17,905 nt of DNA from Candidatus Helarchaeota archaeon. GTDB taxonomy: Archaea; Asgardarchaeota; Lokiarchaeia; Helarchaeales; HEL-GB-A. A model generated the notes under the pieces. That model had not been told where the DNA came from. It saw only the letters and a program-made list of their open reading frames with translations, and did not search any database. The stretch spans positions 1 to 17,905 of the forward strand of contig JABXJT010000099.1 in the NCBI GenBank assembly GCA_013375455.1. The letters run 5' to 3'. The translations under genes and the position numbers were made by a program. Shown here piece by piece: positions 1 to 6,004 of this stretch (positions within the stretch are counted from its first letter, which is position 1; every line of letters begins with the position of its first letter).

Positions 1-26
1 TATTTTAACTAAGAAGATTTGTTTTA

Positions 27-41
27 CCCTAAAAAATAGGG
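27..41. other. short inverted repeat near window start
   Basis: CCCTA and TAGGG arms (5 bp) flank an A5 loop, about 45 bases upstream of the first gene. It could be the end of an upstream terminator that lies outside the window, or an operator. Five-base arms are weak evidence, so the call is tentative. Confidence 0.2.
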
Positions 42-84
42 AGTTATTGAGATATTAGGAATAAAAAGAAGAGTTGTATCACTT

Positions 85-276
85 TTGGAAGAGGACATAA
101 TTTCCGTCCTTAAGGAAAGAGCCAAAAAGAAGATTGAAGAGGGAAACGTCAAGCATGCTATTGAAATTTTGAAGGATGTCATTTTCTTACTAAGAAAAGA
201 GAAAAGGTATGAAGAGGCAGATTTGCTTGAACTGACGGTGAATCAGTATACCATGGAATTATCAGAAGAAAAATGA
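85..276 (+). CDS. small helical-hairpin (TPR-like) protein, function unknown
   Basis: A 63-residue, highly charged, all-helical protein of unknown function. The frame opens after a stop at 37-39, and the TTG at 85 is the only usable start, with a weak purine-rich stretch upstream. Residues about 5-50 look like two amphipathic helices with TPR-like spacing (an ERAKKKIEEGN segment, then AIEILK, then EEADLLE). No catalytic motif or membrane segment is visible. The same hairpin pattern occurs in residues 194-250 of the GTPase fusion that follows (AEQAYEEINNLN, then AALKLLKQA), so the two may share a binding partner; that link is inferred. About 245 bases with their own TATA-like sites separate the genes, so they need not be co-transcribed. 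Confidence 0.5.
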   Translation: MEEDIISVLKERAKKKIEEGNVKHAIEILKDVIFLLRKEKRYEEADLLELTVNQYTMELSEEK

Positions 277-334
277 TAGAATAAGGAGAAGAAAGGAAAT
301 AATCCAATCTACTAGTTCAATCTCCATCAACCTC

Positions 335-341
335 TTATAAA
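335..341 (+). promoter_or_regulatory. possible TATA box
   Basis: TTATAAA in the A+T-rich gap between the small helical protein and the GTPase gene, about 180 bases before the GTPase start. A second candidate lies closer to that gene at 437-445. Nothing else is recognised in 277-522. Confidence 0.2.
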
Positions 342-436
342 CTGGTGGTTTATTAACTCTGTATTTTAACTCGTTTAAAGCAACTTCAAAAAGATTTCTC
401 AGAACGAAGAAGCGTGAGTAAATATTGCAAAATTAA

Positions 437-445
437 TTTTATAAT
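437..445 (+). promoter_or_regulatory. candidate TATA box of the GTPase-zinc ribbon gene
   Basis: TTTTATAAT lies 78 bases before the TTG at 523. With the archaeal TATA-to-start spacing of about 25 bases this gives a leader of roughly 50 bases. A GAGG Shine-Dalgarno-like element at 512-515 then sits before the start codon. Confidence 0.35.
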
Positions 446-522
446 GCCTTTCAATTTTTTCCAATAACAATAAATTTCTACCCTTCTTTAAAAAATTCAA
501 CTTGAGCTTTTGAGGAATTAAC

Positions 523-1410
523 TTGAGTGAATTCGATTATCTATTCAAGATTATCGTTGTTGGCGATGGCGGCGTGGGAAAGACCGCAATTGCAGTGCGA
601 TTTGCGGAAGGGGTGTTCCAGGAGGATTATAAAATGACGATTGGCGTGGATTTCTCCATCAAAACGATGAACCTGCCCATCAATGGGGAGACCCGCCGCG
701 TTAAACTTCAAATTTGGGACACCGGCGGTCAAGAACGGTTTTCCTATACCAGGCCCTTGTATTACAAAGGGGCGGTAGGGGGTCTCGTGGTATTTGATTT
801 AACCAATAGAAGAAGTTTTGAGAATTTAGGGCGGTGGTTTGACGAAATTACCCATAACTGCGTCTCCTTACCGCTCATTCTCGTGGGGAATAAAGCAGAC
901 CTCCCCACTCGCAAGATTGTTCATGCTGAAGTGGAGGCGATTGCGAACACTCGCGCCCTTGGTTATTTCGAAACTTCGGCTAAATCTGGTCAAAGCATTA
1001 ATGCCGTATTCGAAAAATTGGCAGAAACCATCGTTTTGATGGAAGAAGGGCTGATCATTTCAGAAGAACATGACATGGAGGCCAAAAGACATAAGATATC
1101 CATTGAACAGTATCTGGCTTTAGCGGAACAAGCGTACGAGGAAATAAATAATTTAAACTATCAAGCAGCCTTAAAACTCTTAAAACAAGCCTTCTATTAT
1201 GCGAAAGCAATAGAATATCGCGAAGGTAAAAAATGGATCGAAGAACAAACTCAGCTCATCCTTCAAATTTTAAACCAACAAAAAGCTCGCGCAACTCAGG
1301 AAGTATCCATTTACATGTATTGTGCCTTCTGTAATCGGCAATATCGCGTTTCCAAGATTGGCAATATTCGGTGTCCCGAATGTAGCAATTATTTAGCAAG
1401 TAAAGCTTAA
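523..1410 (+). CDS. Ras/Rab-like small GTPase fused to a helical hairpin and a zinc ribbon
   Basis: A 295-residue three-part protein. Residues 1-175 are a Ras-superfamily GTPase closest to Rab in motif style: P-loop GDGGVGKT (14-21), switch I Thr39 followed by IGVDF, DTGGQE (66-71), NKAD (123-126) and ETSAK (150-154). All nucleotide-binding elements are intact. Residues about 194-250 form a TPR-like helical hairpin. Residues 264-290 hold two CxxC pairs (Cys267/270 and Cys284/287), a zinc ribbon. Typical Rab/Ras proteins have about 170-210 residues and end in a prenylation cysteine; here that tail is replaced by the hairpin and ribbon, which suggests protein or nucleic-acid contacts rather than lipid anchoring (inference). 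The TTG start at 523 follows GAGG at 512-515 and gives the normal short GTPase N-terminus. The substrate pathway is unknown. Confidence 0.9.
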   Translation: MSEFDYLFKIIVVGDGGVGKTAIAVRFAEGVFQEDYKMTIGVDFSIKTMNLPINGETRRVKLQIWDTGGQERFSYTRPLYYKGAVGGLVVFDLTNRRSFENLGRWFDEITHNCVSLPLILVGNKADLPTRKIVHAEVEAIANTRALGYFETSAKSGQSINAVFEKLAETIVLMEEGLIISEEHDMEAKRHKISIEQYLALAEQAYEEINNLNYQAALKLLKQAFYYAKAIEYREGKKWIEEQTQLILQILNQQKARATQEVSIYMYCAFCNRQYRVSKIGNIRCPECSNYLASKA

Positions 1411-1522
1411 ATTATCGGAATTTATCCACTTACTATCTACTTAACAAATCAGTTTGAATGACAACTTGGGGAGAATAAATACTTTTTTAGGAATTATAGA
1501 TCATACCCCTCTTTTCCTCTAA

Positions 1523-1669
1523 TTCGTTATAAAGATCAGTTTTTATTGCATTAAGCGCATTGAGAAGTACATCAACAATCATAAAGATGAAGGGTTTACT
1601 TCCAATCCTGAATTTATCAGGCAGGCAATTCGCGAAAAGATAAAGCGTTCCGAGAGGAAACATAACTAA
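1523..1669 (+). pseudogene. decayed ribbon-helix-helix (CopG-like) gene
   Basis: Frame 2 is open from the stop at 1520-1522 to TAA at 1667-1669. It encodes a stretch nearly matching the intact protein at 3985-4155: RIEKYINNHKDEGFTS, then PEFIRQAIREKIKR. The two helices of the fold are kept, but the first strand is degenerate (KISFYC in place of VSLPIP) and there is no in-frame ATG, GTG or TTG before the conserved part. I read it as a truncated paralogue on the same strand as the intact copy. A minus-strand frame over the same bases is a shadow. If a non-standard start were used it could still be made, which is why decay is not certain. Confidence 0.6.
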
Positions 1670-1813
1670 CCCAAAAACATAATTTCTCACTTTTTTCCGT
1701 AGACAGTCAATTTCCACTTAAACTGTCGGCGCAAGTCACTGTCACCTGCGAAATTTTTGCTTGGTCAGGGTAAAACTTTCTTGGTATGATAATCAAGGAG
1801 GTTAATTTTTCTC

Positions 1814-1855
1814 ATGATTAATTTTATTAGGATTGATCACTACCATACTCAATGA
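1814..1855 (+). other. 13-codon mini-ORF with a perfect Shine-Dalgarno, possible leader peptide
   Basis: AAGGAGGT at 1795-1802 precedes ATG at 1814 by 11 bases. The frame encodes MINFIRIDHYHTQ and stops at 1853-1855, 21 bases before the ATG of the membrane-protein gene. The Shine-Dalgarno is the strongest in the window, yet the only ORF it serves is this one. The second copy of the module lacks an obvious equivalent, so this is tentative. Confidence 0.2.
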
Positions 1856-1876
1856 AAGTGTCTCGAGGGGTTGACC

Positions 1877-2104
1877 ATGGCAAACCACCTTCCCTATTTA
1901 ACTGCTGGTGGCACGATTATAGAATTCGGCGTGATGTTTCTTTTATTTGGCATGCTCTCGCTCCTTCCAGATCTTCACGGATCAGTGCCTGCCCAAGTCA
2001 TTTGGTGGTGCTACCTCGCGGGGGCACTCTTCACCGCCGTTGGGGGCATCCTGTTCCTCATTGGGTTGGTCAAGTACCGAAACAGGTTTAAAATGAAAAT
2101 GTAG
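1877..2104 (+). CDS. small two-helix membrane protein with LHGSVP motif (copy 1)
   Basis: A 75-residue membrane protein of unknown function. A first transmembrane helix (about 12-30) is followed by PDLHGSVP (31-38), a second helix (about 42-64) and a basic tail, KYRNRFKMKM. I prefer ATG 1877 over the TTG at 1871 because GAGGGG (1865-1870) is then spaced 6 bases from the start, and the whole GAGGGGTTGACCATGGC block is identical in the second copy. It is followed 41 bases later by a TFB gene, and the pair recurs inverted at 5649-4425. The two membrane proteins differ at 12 of 75 positions by my alignment (84% identity), with the LHGSVP region unchanged. A role in tethering or sensing for the adjacent TFB is only a guess from the conserved pairing. 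Confidence 0.75.
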   Translation: MANHLPYLTAGGTIIEFGVMFLLFGMLSLLPDLHGSVPAQVIWWCYLAGALFTAVGGILFLIGLVKYRNRFKMKM

Positions 2105-2145
2105 ATTTCGCTCTTTCAAAAATTTAATACCTCTAAAAAACGTGG

Positions 2146-3093
2146 TTGGGCATCTTGGATGAAAATCAGCGCGAACCGGGCGTCCTTGCGGGAGGTGAGG
2201 AGACCTGCAGTGAATGTGGATCAAAGGAGCTACGCACGGATCACGCCCGCGGGGAAATAATCTGTGCAAGCTGTGGAATGGTCCTTTCATCTCGAACCAT
2301 AGACCGCGGACCGGAATGGCGGGTGTATGCGGGCGAAGACCAGAGTAGACGGAGCCGCGTGGGCGATCCCCCTACTTTTACCGTGCATGATAAAAGACTA
2401 TCCACCACAATTACGCGGCAAAATAAAGATGCATATGGCGTACAACTCACCCCGAAACAGAGGGCGCAAATGTACCGCCTGAGAAAATGGCAAGCACGCT
2501 CACGCGTGCATTCCTCGCTCGACCGGAATTTGATAATTGCAATGGCAGAACTCGATAGGTTGAGATCCCAACTGGACCTTCCGCTAATTGTCAAGGAAAT
2601 GGCAGCAATCCTGTATAGGCGAGCAGTAACGAAGAAATTGGTTCGAGGGCGTTCCATCGATGCAATGGTCGCCGCCTCGATATACACTGCCTGCCGGAAG
2701 CGGAAAATACCACGCAAGCTCGCTGAAGTCGCCCGATATTCCCGGGTAAATCGCAAGGAGTTGGGGCGGTGTTATCGGTTAATGCTCAGTCGGTTAAACG
2801 TTACTATTCCCGTCGTGTCGCCAGTGGATTTCATCCCGCGATTTGGCACCGCCTTGCAGCTTCCCGCAAGGGTCCAGCAGAAAGCAGCGAACATCGTGAG
2901 GGATGCCCACGAGAAGAGTCTCACGGTCGGTAAAGCCCCAGCAGGCGTGGCAGCAGCTGCCCTCTACATTGCTGGCTTGCTAGAGGGGACTCCCCGCACC
3001 CAGCTCCAAATCGCCAGAATCACGGGAGTCACGGAAGTCACGATTCGGAATCGGTACAAGGATTTAGTCAAAAAATTGAACATTCGCACGTGA
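2146..3093 (+). CDS. tfb: transcription initiation factor TFB (copy 1)
   Basis: An archaeal TFIIB homologue, 315 residues. It bridges TATA-bound TBP and RNA polymerase at promoters. An N-terminal zinc ribbon has Cys21/Cys24 and Cys40/Cys43. A B-finger/linker follows with the family signature GPEWR, then RVG and FTVHDKRLST. Two cyclin-like repeats run about 115-210 and 215-310, the second ending in TEVTIRNRYKDLVKKL, the helix-turn-helix that reads the BRE. All parts are present at normal length. It starts at TTG 2146; the ggTTGGGCATCTTGGAT context is shared with the second copy at 5378. It differs from that copy at 93 of 315 aligned positions (about 70% identity, no gaps). G+C is high for the window (36 of 60 bases at 2281-2340, against 27 of 60 in the 5221-5280 stretch of copy 2). 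Confidence 0.95.
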   Translation: MGILDENQREPGVLAGGEETCSECGSKELRTDHARGEIICASCGMVLSSRTIDRGPEWRVYAGEDQSRRSRVGDPPTFTVHDKRLSTTITRQNKDAYGVQLTPKQRAQMYRLRKWQARSRVHSSLDRNLIIAMAELDRLRSQLDLPLIVKEMAAILYRRAVTKKLVRGRSIDAMVAASIYTACRKRKIPRKLAEVARYSRVNRKELGRCYRLMLSRLNVTIPVVSPVDFIPRFGTALQLPARVQQKAANIVRDAHEKSLTVGKAPAGVAAAALYIAGLLEGTPRTQLQIARITGVTEVTIRNRYKDLVKKLNIRT

Positions 3094-3151
3094 GCAAGGC
3101 AAGAATGCTTGTAGTTCTACTTACATCCGAAAAGAAAGAAATGCATCTAGC

Positions 3152-3209
3152 TTATAAATCGCCAACGACATTACTATTTAGATGAGTCTGAGATAGGTCT
3201 TTTATATAC
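3152..3209 (+). promoter_or_regulatory. candidate TATA boxes ahead of the Ras-like GTPase
   Basis: Two archaeal TATA-like elements lie in the gap after the first TFB gene: TTATAAAT at 3152-3159 and TTTATATAC at 3201-3209. The second is 125 bases before the GTPase ATG, which would give a leader of about 100 bases. Which one is used cannot be decided by eye. Confidence 0.3.
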
Positions 3210-3333
3210 TAATTGACTATTCGAAGATGCCAACCAAGGAAATCATCTTGAAATGTAAATCGCGTGGATGATTGGTTAATATTTTGATGGTGGGTAATTT
3301 TAACGAGGCTCAATTGGGCGGGAATTAAGTAAT

Positions 3334-3858
3334 ATGTCCGAAAAATTATTCATATATAAAATGGTCCTGTTTGGCAATGAGGCGGTGGGAAAAACCTCAT
3401 TGGTCGAACGTTTCGTAAATAATCGATTTGAAGAAAGTTATCTCAGCACGTTAGGCTATAACGTCTATGAAAAGCGAATGGCTTACTTGAATTTCACGAT
3501 CTCTCTGATGATTTATGACGTAGGCGGGCAAGAAAAATTCAGGGAATTACGGAAAAAATACGCAGAAGGCGCAAATACCGCATTCATAATCTATGACGTC
3601 ACTGATCTAAATTCTTTTAGCAATGTAATGATGTGGAAAACCGAGTTAAACGAAATTGCTGGAAACATTCCATTCATCATCATTGGAAATAAATTAGATT
3701 TAGAAGCTAGACGTCAGGTCCCGACAGCTGAGGCAATGAGAGTGAGTTCGGCACTTGGCGCTTTAAGTTTTTTCGAAACCTCTGCTAAAACGGGAACAGG
3801 CGTAGAGGACGCATTCAAGCTTTTGGTCATCAAAACTCATGAATATTATGTTCTATAA
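3334..3858 (+). CDS. Ras-like small GTPase
   Basis: A 174-residue single-domain Ras-superfamily GTPase. Motifs are P-loop GNEAVGKT (14-21), switch I Thr39, DVGGQE (62-67), NKLD (119-122) and ETSAK (148-152). The third motif reads DVGGQE rather than DTAGQE; as in Arf- and Rag-type proteins, Gly occupies the position before the second Gly, while Gln66 is kept. The chain ends at YYVL straight after the last helix, with no cysteine for prenylation, so membrane attachment would need a partner. It starts at ATG 3334 with GGGCGGG upstream (3316-3322). It stands alone between the two TFB modules, with its own promoter candidates and a short A+T-rich tail. The cellular role is not deducible from sequence. 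Confidence 0.9.
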   Translation: MSEKLFIYKMVLFGNEAVGKTSLVERFVNNRFEESYLSTLGYNVYEKRMAYLNFTISLMIYDVGGQEKFRELRKKYAEGANTAFIIYDVTDLNSFSNVMMWKTELNEIAGNIPFIIIGNKLDLEARRQVPTAEAMRVSSALGALSFFETSAKTGTGVEDAFKLLVIKTHEYYVL

Positions 3859-3912
3859 AATTAACCAACATCAATACCACTTAAACGAGTTAATTAAACA
3901 TTAAACCTGGAG

Positions 3913-3920
3913 TTTATATA
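3913..3920 (+). promoter_or_regulatory. candidate TATA box of the ribbon-helix-helix gene
   Basis: TTTATATA lies 65 bases before the ATG at 3985. The predicted start site near 3945 gives a leader of about 40 bases. Confidence 0.4.
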
Positions 3921-3984
3921 GCCCTTAACCATACTCATAATAAAATCATCTAACAATAACATTTATTGATGAAAAAGAAAGTGC

Positions 3985-4155
3985 ATGATCTTGGTCTTAA
4001 AAGAACGCGGTTACAGGCAAGTGTCGTTACCGATCCCGTTGATCGAGCGGATCGAGAAGTACATCAACAACCACAAGGAGGAAGGGTTTACTTCCATCCC
4101 AGAATTCATCAGGCAGGCAATCCGCGAAAAGTTAGAGCGCGCTATGAGGAGATGA
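3985..4155 (+). CDS. ribbon-helix-helix (CopG-like) DNA-binding protein
   Basis: A 56-residue protein with the ribbon-helix-helix fold: a strand region RQVSLPIPL (11-19), helix A (ERIEKYINNHKEE), then GFTS and helix B (PEFIRQAIREKLERAMRR). The GF-S-PEFIR-AIREKL pattern is typical of small archaeal RHH repressors, which dimerise through the strand and insert it into the DNA major groove. The frame is closed upstream by a stop at 3970-3972, so ATG 3985 is the first start. A longer overlapping frame at 3966-4199 gives a low-complexity product and is a shadow. A decayed paralogue is at 1523-1669 on the same strand. The target is unknown; local palindromes such as those near 5941-5977 are candidates. 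Confidence 0.8.
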   Translation: MILVLKERGYRQVSLPIPLIERIEKYINNHKEEGFTSIPEFIRQAIREKLERAMRR

Positions 4156-4268
4156 AACCCGCTTTAATTTTTCTTGGCATTGAGCCGAGAACCATTTAAG
4201 GTAAGATCAACAGAGGCGGGAGGTTCCTCTTCACTTTGGGAGAAAATATTTTTCATAGCGTGGTGATA

Positions 4269-4388
4269 TCAAAAATATGTGGGAGCAGGAACTTGAAGTT
4301 CATTTGCGATTTTTCTATAGGCGGTTCGAGAATCTTCTTCCAAGATCTGAATTATTCTGCGATCCAGCCCATCGAGTTGTTTCATCAT
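4269..4388 (-). pseudogene. Lrp/AsnC-type helix-turn-helix remnant
   Basis: On the minus strand ATGATG at 4388 opens a 39-residue frame: MMKQLDGLDRRIIQILEEDS, then RTAYRKIANELQVPAPTYF, then TGA at 4269-4271. The pattern LDRRII-IL-EDSRT-YRKIA-EL-VP is the start of an Lrp/AsnC winged-helix domain. The frame stops inside the recognition-helix region, and the remaining roughly 110 residues of a normal Lrp protein are absent downstream. AAAAAGGG directly upstream could be a ribosome site. It is either a truncated gene or a minimal HTH peptide; truncation is likelier. It fills the gap between the RHH gene and the second TFB. Confidence 0.55.
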
Positions 4389-4424
4389 TTACCCTTTTTA
4401 AATATTAATTAAATGACGCTGGCT

Positions 4425-5378
4425 CTATATTTCTACATGAATATTCAGTTCTTTTACTATTTCTTTATAACGATTTCGGACAGTGACTTCAGTAACATGC
4501 GCTACTTTCGCGATTTCGCGCTGTGTTCGGCGTTCCCCCTCTAAAATGGCAGAGATATAGAGTGCGGCGGCTGCCAAGCCCGTCGGGTCTTTTCCGACCG
4601 TAATAGCCTTCTCACGGGCAAGCGTTATGATCTTAGCAGCTGTCTGCTGGGTACGTTCGGAAAGAATCAATGCGGTGCTGAATCGCGGTATAAAATCAAC
4701 GGGGGATGCCATTGGTATAATAATTTCTAATTTATCAAGCATGAGGCGATAACATCGTCCCAATTCTTTGCGATTCACCCGAGAATATCTTGCAATTTCA
4801 TCTAATGTGCGTGGTAATTTCCGTTTTCGGCATGCTACATATAATGTGGCAGCAATCATGGCCTCGATGGAACGCCCCCGAACCAGCTTTTTCGCTACGG
4901 CTCGTCTATAAAGTACTGCCGCCGTTTCCTTGACGCCCCAAGGAATACCAAGTTGCGACCTCAATCTATCGAGTTCAGACATCGCAACTGCTAAATTCCG
5001 ATCCAAACTGGAATGAACCCGTGTCCGGATTTGCCATTTTCTTAAACGGTAAATTTGGGCTCTCCGTTTCGGAGTTAGCTGTTTACCGAACGCATCCTTA
5101 TTTTGCCAATCAATTATTGTAGAGAGCCTTTTATCATGAACTGTAAAAGTAGATGGACTTCCAACTCGGCTCCGTTTCTTGAGTTCTTCATTCGAAAAAG
5201 CCCGCCATTCTGGACCCTGGTCAATATTTCGGAACGAAAGGACCATTCCACAATTTGCACAGATTGTTTCCCCGCGAGCATGATCCGTGCGTACCTCCCC
5301 TGATCCACACTCACTACAGGTCTCACTATATCCCGCAAATTCGCTCGTTTCATGCTGATTTTTATCCAAGATGCCCAA
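4425..5378 (-). CDS. tfb: transcription initiation factor TFB (copy 2)
   Basis: A second TFIIB homologue, 317 residues, with the same architecture as copy 1: zinc ribbon (Cys21/24 and Cys40/43), GPEWR and FTVHDKRLST in the B-finger/linker, two cyclin repeats, and a C-terminal HTH with TEVTVRNRYKEIVKEL. It aligns to copy 1 without gaps at about 70% identity and has two extra residues at its C-terminus. The least conserved stretches are residues 11-20 and 61-70 (near the B-finger/linker) and the last cyclin repeat. These are places that could alter promoter or polymerase contacts, so specialisation is plausible but inferred. It starts at TTG 5378 in the same sequence context as copy 1 and lies 43 bases downstream of its membrane-protein partner, in the same orientation. 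Base composition is ordinary for the window. Confidence 0.95.
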   Translation of the reverse strand: MGILDKNQHETSEFAGYSETCSECGSGEVRTDHARGETICANCGMVLSFRNIDQGPEWRAFSNEELKKRSRVGSPSTFTVHDKRLSTIIDWQNKDAFGKQLTPKRRAQIYRLRKWQIRTRVHSSLDRNLAVAMSELDRLRSQLGIPWGVKETAAVLYRRAVAKKLVRGRSIEAMIAATLYVACRKRKLPRTLDEIARYSRVNRKELGRCYRLMLDKLEIIIPMASPVDFIPRFSTALILSERTQQTAAKIITLAREKAITVGKDPTGLAAAALYISAILEGERRTQREIAKVAHVTEVTVRNRYKEIVKELNIHVEI

Positions 5379-5421
5379 CCAAATTTTTAATGGGTATTAA
5401 ATTGTTTGAAAACAGTAAAAT

Positions 5422-5649
5422 TTACATTTTCACTTCGAATCTATTTCGGTACTTGACCAATCCGATGAGGAAGAGGATGCTCCCAACGGCGGTGAAGAGG
5501 CCCCCTGCAATGAAGCACCCCCAAATGACTTGGGCAGGCACTGATCCGTGAAGATCTGGAAGGAGCGAGAGCATGCCAAATAAAAGAAACATCACGCCGA
5601 ATTCCAGAATCGTGCCACCACTAATGAAATAGGGGAGGGGGTTCGCCAT
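5422..5649 (-). CDS. small two-helix membrane protein with LHGSVP motif (copy 2)
   Basis: A 75-residue paralogue of the protein at 1877-2104, with the same topology: helix, PDLHGSVPAQ, helix, basic KYRNRF tail. The run from residue 16 to 43 is unchanged (EFGVMFLLFGM through GSVPAQVIW). It starts at ATG 5649 behind the same GAGGGGTTGACC block seen in copy 1; the TTG at 5655 is a less likely start. It probably forms a two-gene unit with TFB copy 2. It is more conserved between the modules (84%) than the TFB is (about 70%), which suggests the membrane protein, or its contact surface, is under stronger constraint. Function unknown. Confidence 0.75.
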   Translation of the reverse strand: MANPLPYFISGGTILEFGVMFLLFGMLSLLPDLHGSVPAQVIWGCFIAGGLFTAVGSILFLIGLVKYRNRFEVKM

Positions 5650-5794
5650 GGTCAACCCCTCATAATGCTTTTATTAAAATACCAACTATTTTGTTTATAC
5701 AACAACTTTCTCCTACTGTCATTTGGACGAGATGGAACTATAGTGGATGCACCCAACATTTGTGAAAAGGGGGAGGGGAGGAGGGAATAACAAA

Positions 5795-5887
5795 ATGAAA
5801 AAAAAAAGTAGATTGAGCGCATCTCTCACCCTTCCACATCGTTCCATTCAACCCGATACCATTCAATTCATACGAACCTGCAAGTAG
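5795..5887 (+). CDS. possible 30-residue peptide
   Basis: ATG 5795 follows a very purine-rich, Shine-Dalgarno-like tract (GGGAGGGGAGGAGGGA, ending at 5785) at a workable spacing. The product begins MKKKSRLSASLTLPHRS and ends IRTCK. There is no domain, no hydrophobic segment and no paralogue in the window. Only the ribosome-site-like context supports it. Confidence 0.15.
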   Translation: MKKKSRLSASLTLPHRSIQPDTIQFIRTCK

Positions 5888-5940
5888 ATCACTCGTATTT
5901 GCATTATCCCCTTAATTTCGAGTCGAACTAATAAATGTTT

Positions 5941-5977
5941 TGTATGAAGAACATACAGAAGTATGTATGTTCATACA
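5941..5977 (+). promoter_or_regulatory. clustered palindromic operator sites
   Basis: Two overlapping-style inverted repeats with the same half-site: TGTATG-N5-CATACA (5941-5957) and TGTATG-TT-CATACA (5964-5977). The CATACAGAAGTA block also repeats directly at 5952 and 5972, a 20-base period equal to about two helical turns, with 18 of 20 bases matching. They lie 28 bases upstream of a TATA box, the position expected for an archaeal operator or activator site. The protein that binds is unknown. Confidence 0.5.
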
Positions 5978-6004
5978 GAAGTAAGTATTTTCTAGATTGG
6001 TAAC

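Noticed and set aside
1487..1717. 76-codon minus-strand frame with a hydrophobic stretch
   Set aside because: It is the reverse strand of the decayed ribbon-helix-helix gene; the plus-strand similarity to 3985-4155 explains the sequence.
1852..2091. 79-codon plus-strand frame overlapping the first membrane-protein gene
   Set aside because: It is an out-of-frame shadow; the in-frame product at 1877-2104 has a close paralogue at 5422-5649, and this frame is not preserved there.
366..3893. 13-base inverted repeat TTAACTCGTTTAA (366-378) and TTAAACGAGTTAA (3881-3893)
   Set aside because: Matches of this length are expected by chance in 18 kb of A+T-rich sequence, and the internal symmetry is only 4 bases per arm.
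3966..4199. 77-codon plus-strand frame starting at TTG
   Set aside because: Its product has no recognisable pattern, while the frame one base over gives a clean RHH protein at 3985-4155.
4318..4336. GGTTCGA, resembling a tRNA T-arm
   Set aside because: The flanks do not form a T stem, there is no acceptor or anticodon arm, and it is the reverse strand of the Lrp remnant's DSRTAYR codons.
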